Part shown: one piece after another, positions 62,976 to 64,000 of the stretch
Layout of the letters: the number at the start of each line of letters is the position of its first letter
How positions within the stretch are numbered: the first letter of the stretch is position 1
Source: an uncultured Lysobacteraceae bacterium
GTDB taxonomy: Bacteria; Pseudomonadota; Gammaproteobacteria; Xanthomonadales; Xanthomonadaceae
Reading direction: 5' to 3'
Assembly (NCBI GenBank): GCA_937897645.1
Contig: CALCNV010000147.1
Coordinates: forward strand, 36,834 to 100,833
Length of the DNA stretch: 64,000 nucleotides
The notes under the pieces: model-generated
Seen by the model: only the letters and a program-made list of their open reading frames with translations
The model's database searches: none
What the model was told of the DNA's origin: nothing
Made by a program: the position numbers and the translations under genes

Positions 62976-64000
62976 TTGAATACCTTCGGTTACCTGTTCC
63001 GCGTCACCACCTTCGGCGAATCCCACGGCCCTGCGATTGGCTGCGTGATCGACGGCTGCCCTCCCGGCCTGGAAATCGCGGCGGAGGAATTCCGCCACGA
63101 CCTGGATCGTCGCGCCACCGGCAAGTCGCGGCATACCTCGGCCCGGCACGAAGCCGATGAGATCGAGATCCTCAGTGGCGTGTACGAAGGCCGGACCACC
63201 GGGACGCCCATTGCGCTGTTGATTCGCAACACTGATGCGCGCAGCAAGGACTACGGCAAGATCAGCGAGCAGTTCCGCCCCGGCCATGCCGACTACACCT
63301 ACTGGCAGAAATACGGCATCCGCGATCCGCGTGGTGGCGGGCGTTCGTCGGCGCGCGAGACCACGATGCGCGTGGCGGCAGCGGTGATCGCCAAGAAATG
63401 GCTGTCGCAGACCTTCGGCGTGCAGGTGCGTGGCTATCTGTCGCAGCTCGGCGAAATCACCCCGCAATCATTCGACTGGACGGCGGTGGAGGACAACCCG
63501 TTCTTCTGGCCGTCTGCCGAGCAGGTGCCGGTGCTGGAAAGCTACATGGATGCCTTGCGCAAGTCCGGTGATTCGGTCGGTGCGCGCGTCAACGTGGTCG
63601 CAGACGGCGTGCCGCCTGGCTGGGGCGAGCCGATCTACGGCAAGCTTGACGGCGAGCTCGCGGCAGCGCTGATGAGCATCAATGCGGTCAAGGGCGTGGA
63701 GATCGGCGACGGTTTCGCCGCGGTGAGCCAGCGCGGTACCGAACACCGTGACGAAATGTCGCCGGAAGGTTTCCTGTCCAACCATGCCGGCGGCATCCTC
63801 GGCGGCATTTCCACCGGGCAGCAGGTCACGGCCTCGATGGTGTTCAAGCCGACGTCAAGCCTGCGGCTTCCCGGCAACACGGTCGATATCGACGGCAACG
63901 CGACCGAAGTCATTACCACCGGCCGCCACGATCCCTGCGTGGGAATCCGCGCCACGCCGATCGCCGAGGCGATGATGGCGCTGGTGCTGATGGACCAGGC
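62976..64000 (+). CDS. aroC: Chorismate synthase, 3' end outside window
   Basis: At least 341 residues of the FMN-dependent enzyme converting EPSP to chorismate. It opens with [21 protein letters not shown] and has [32 protein letters not shown] and [18 protein letters not shown] 62976 behind AAGGGCG is the start that gives the family N-terminus. The GIY-YIG cassette ends 21 bp upstream, so the natural prmB-aroC spacing has been altered and the leader now derives from repeat DNA. Confidence 0.96.
   Translation, partial: MNTFGYLFRVTTFGESHGPAIGCVIDGCPPGLEIAAEEFRHDLDRRATGKSRHTSARHEADEIEILSGVYEGRTTGTPIALLIRNTDARSKDYGKISEQFRPGHADYTYWQKYGIRDPRGGGRSSARETTMRVAAAVIAKKWLSQTFGVQVRGYLSQLGEITPQSFDWTAVEDNPFFWPSAEQVPVLESYMDALRKSGDSVGARVNVVADGVPPGWGEPIYGKLDGELAAALMSINAVKGVEIGDGFAAVSQRGTEHRDEMSPEGFLSNHAGGILGGISTGQQVTASMVFKPTSSLRLPGNTVDIDGNATEVITTGRHDPCVGIRATPIAEAMMALVLMDQ

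Overview
The window is a high-GC, gene-dense chromosomal segment from a gammaproteobacterium, most likely of the Xanthomonadales (Lysobacteraceae/Xanthomonadaceae). The evidence is gene order (pcnB-folK-panB-panC ahead of pgi; dapA-bamC divergent from gcvR-bcp; prmB ahead of aroC), a GumN-family protein, a large TonB receptor with a signal peptide, and many REP-like palindromes between genes. No genus can be assigned from sequence alone. No rRNA, prophage, CRISPR or conventional insertion sequence was seen. There is one tRNA (tRNA-Glu, CTC).

Positions 1-21.9 kb. After a truncated J-domain gene comes an exopolysaccharide locus in two arms. The plus-strand arm (402-9648) encodes two NodB-type deacetylases plus a related third protein, an O-antigen-ligase/polymerase-like protein, a Wzx-like flippase, a PaaK/CapK-like adenylating enzyme, one GT4 and one GT2 glycosyltransferase, and a 34-codon ORF with a strong ribosome site. 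The minus-strand arm (20676 down to 9716) encodes a TviB-like UDP-HexNAc 6-dehydrogenase, a UDP-glucuronate 4-epimerase, a Wza-like export lipoprotein, a Wzz/GumC-like chain-length protein, a BY-kinase-like ATPase whose P-loop has lost its lysine, an outer-membrane beta-barrel protein, and two tandem heparinase II/III-like lyases. galE follows at 20887. Two enzymes making uronic-acid precursors beside two lyases point to an acidic polymer that its own locus can cut. Neither an initiating phosphoglycosyl transferase nor an exosortase is present here.

Positions 21.9-45.9 kb hold housekeeping genes: a hydrolase with thiD, a DUF1275 protein with phoH, gcvR-bcp divergent from dapA-bamC, fdxA, tRNA-Glu, pcnB-folK-panB-panC, pgi, queG divergent from nnr-tsaE-amiC-mutL, a DUF1684 lipoprotein, a GumN protein, a stand-alone RnfB-like ferredoxin and metG. 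panD does not follow panC; a 27-bp tandem repeat array lies there instead.

Positions 46-64 kb hold a DUF2147 protein, a Sel1-like protein, an S9 peptidase, a TonB receptor, mrp (apbC), dcd, a small LiaI-like membrane protein, HIT and dienelactone hydrolases, greB, a HerA-like ATPase, mltD, SCO1-psd, prmB, a GIY-YIG gene bounded by perfect 31-bp inverted repeats, and the 5' part of aroC.

The most unusual signal is the behaviour of short palindromic repeats. They appear inside the metG and dienelactone hydrolase reading frames, supply the TAG stop codons of rnfB, mrp and psd, and form the ends of the GIY-YIG cassette, for which a gene-less relative lies between pgi and queG.
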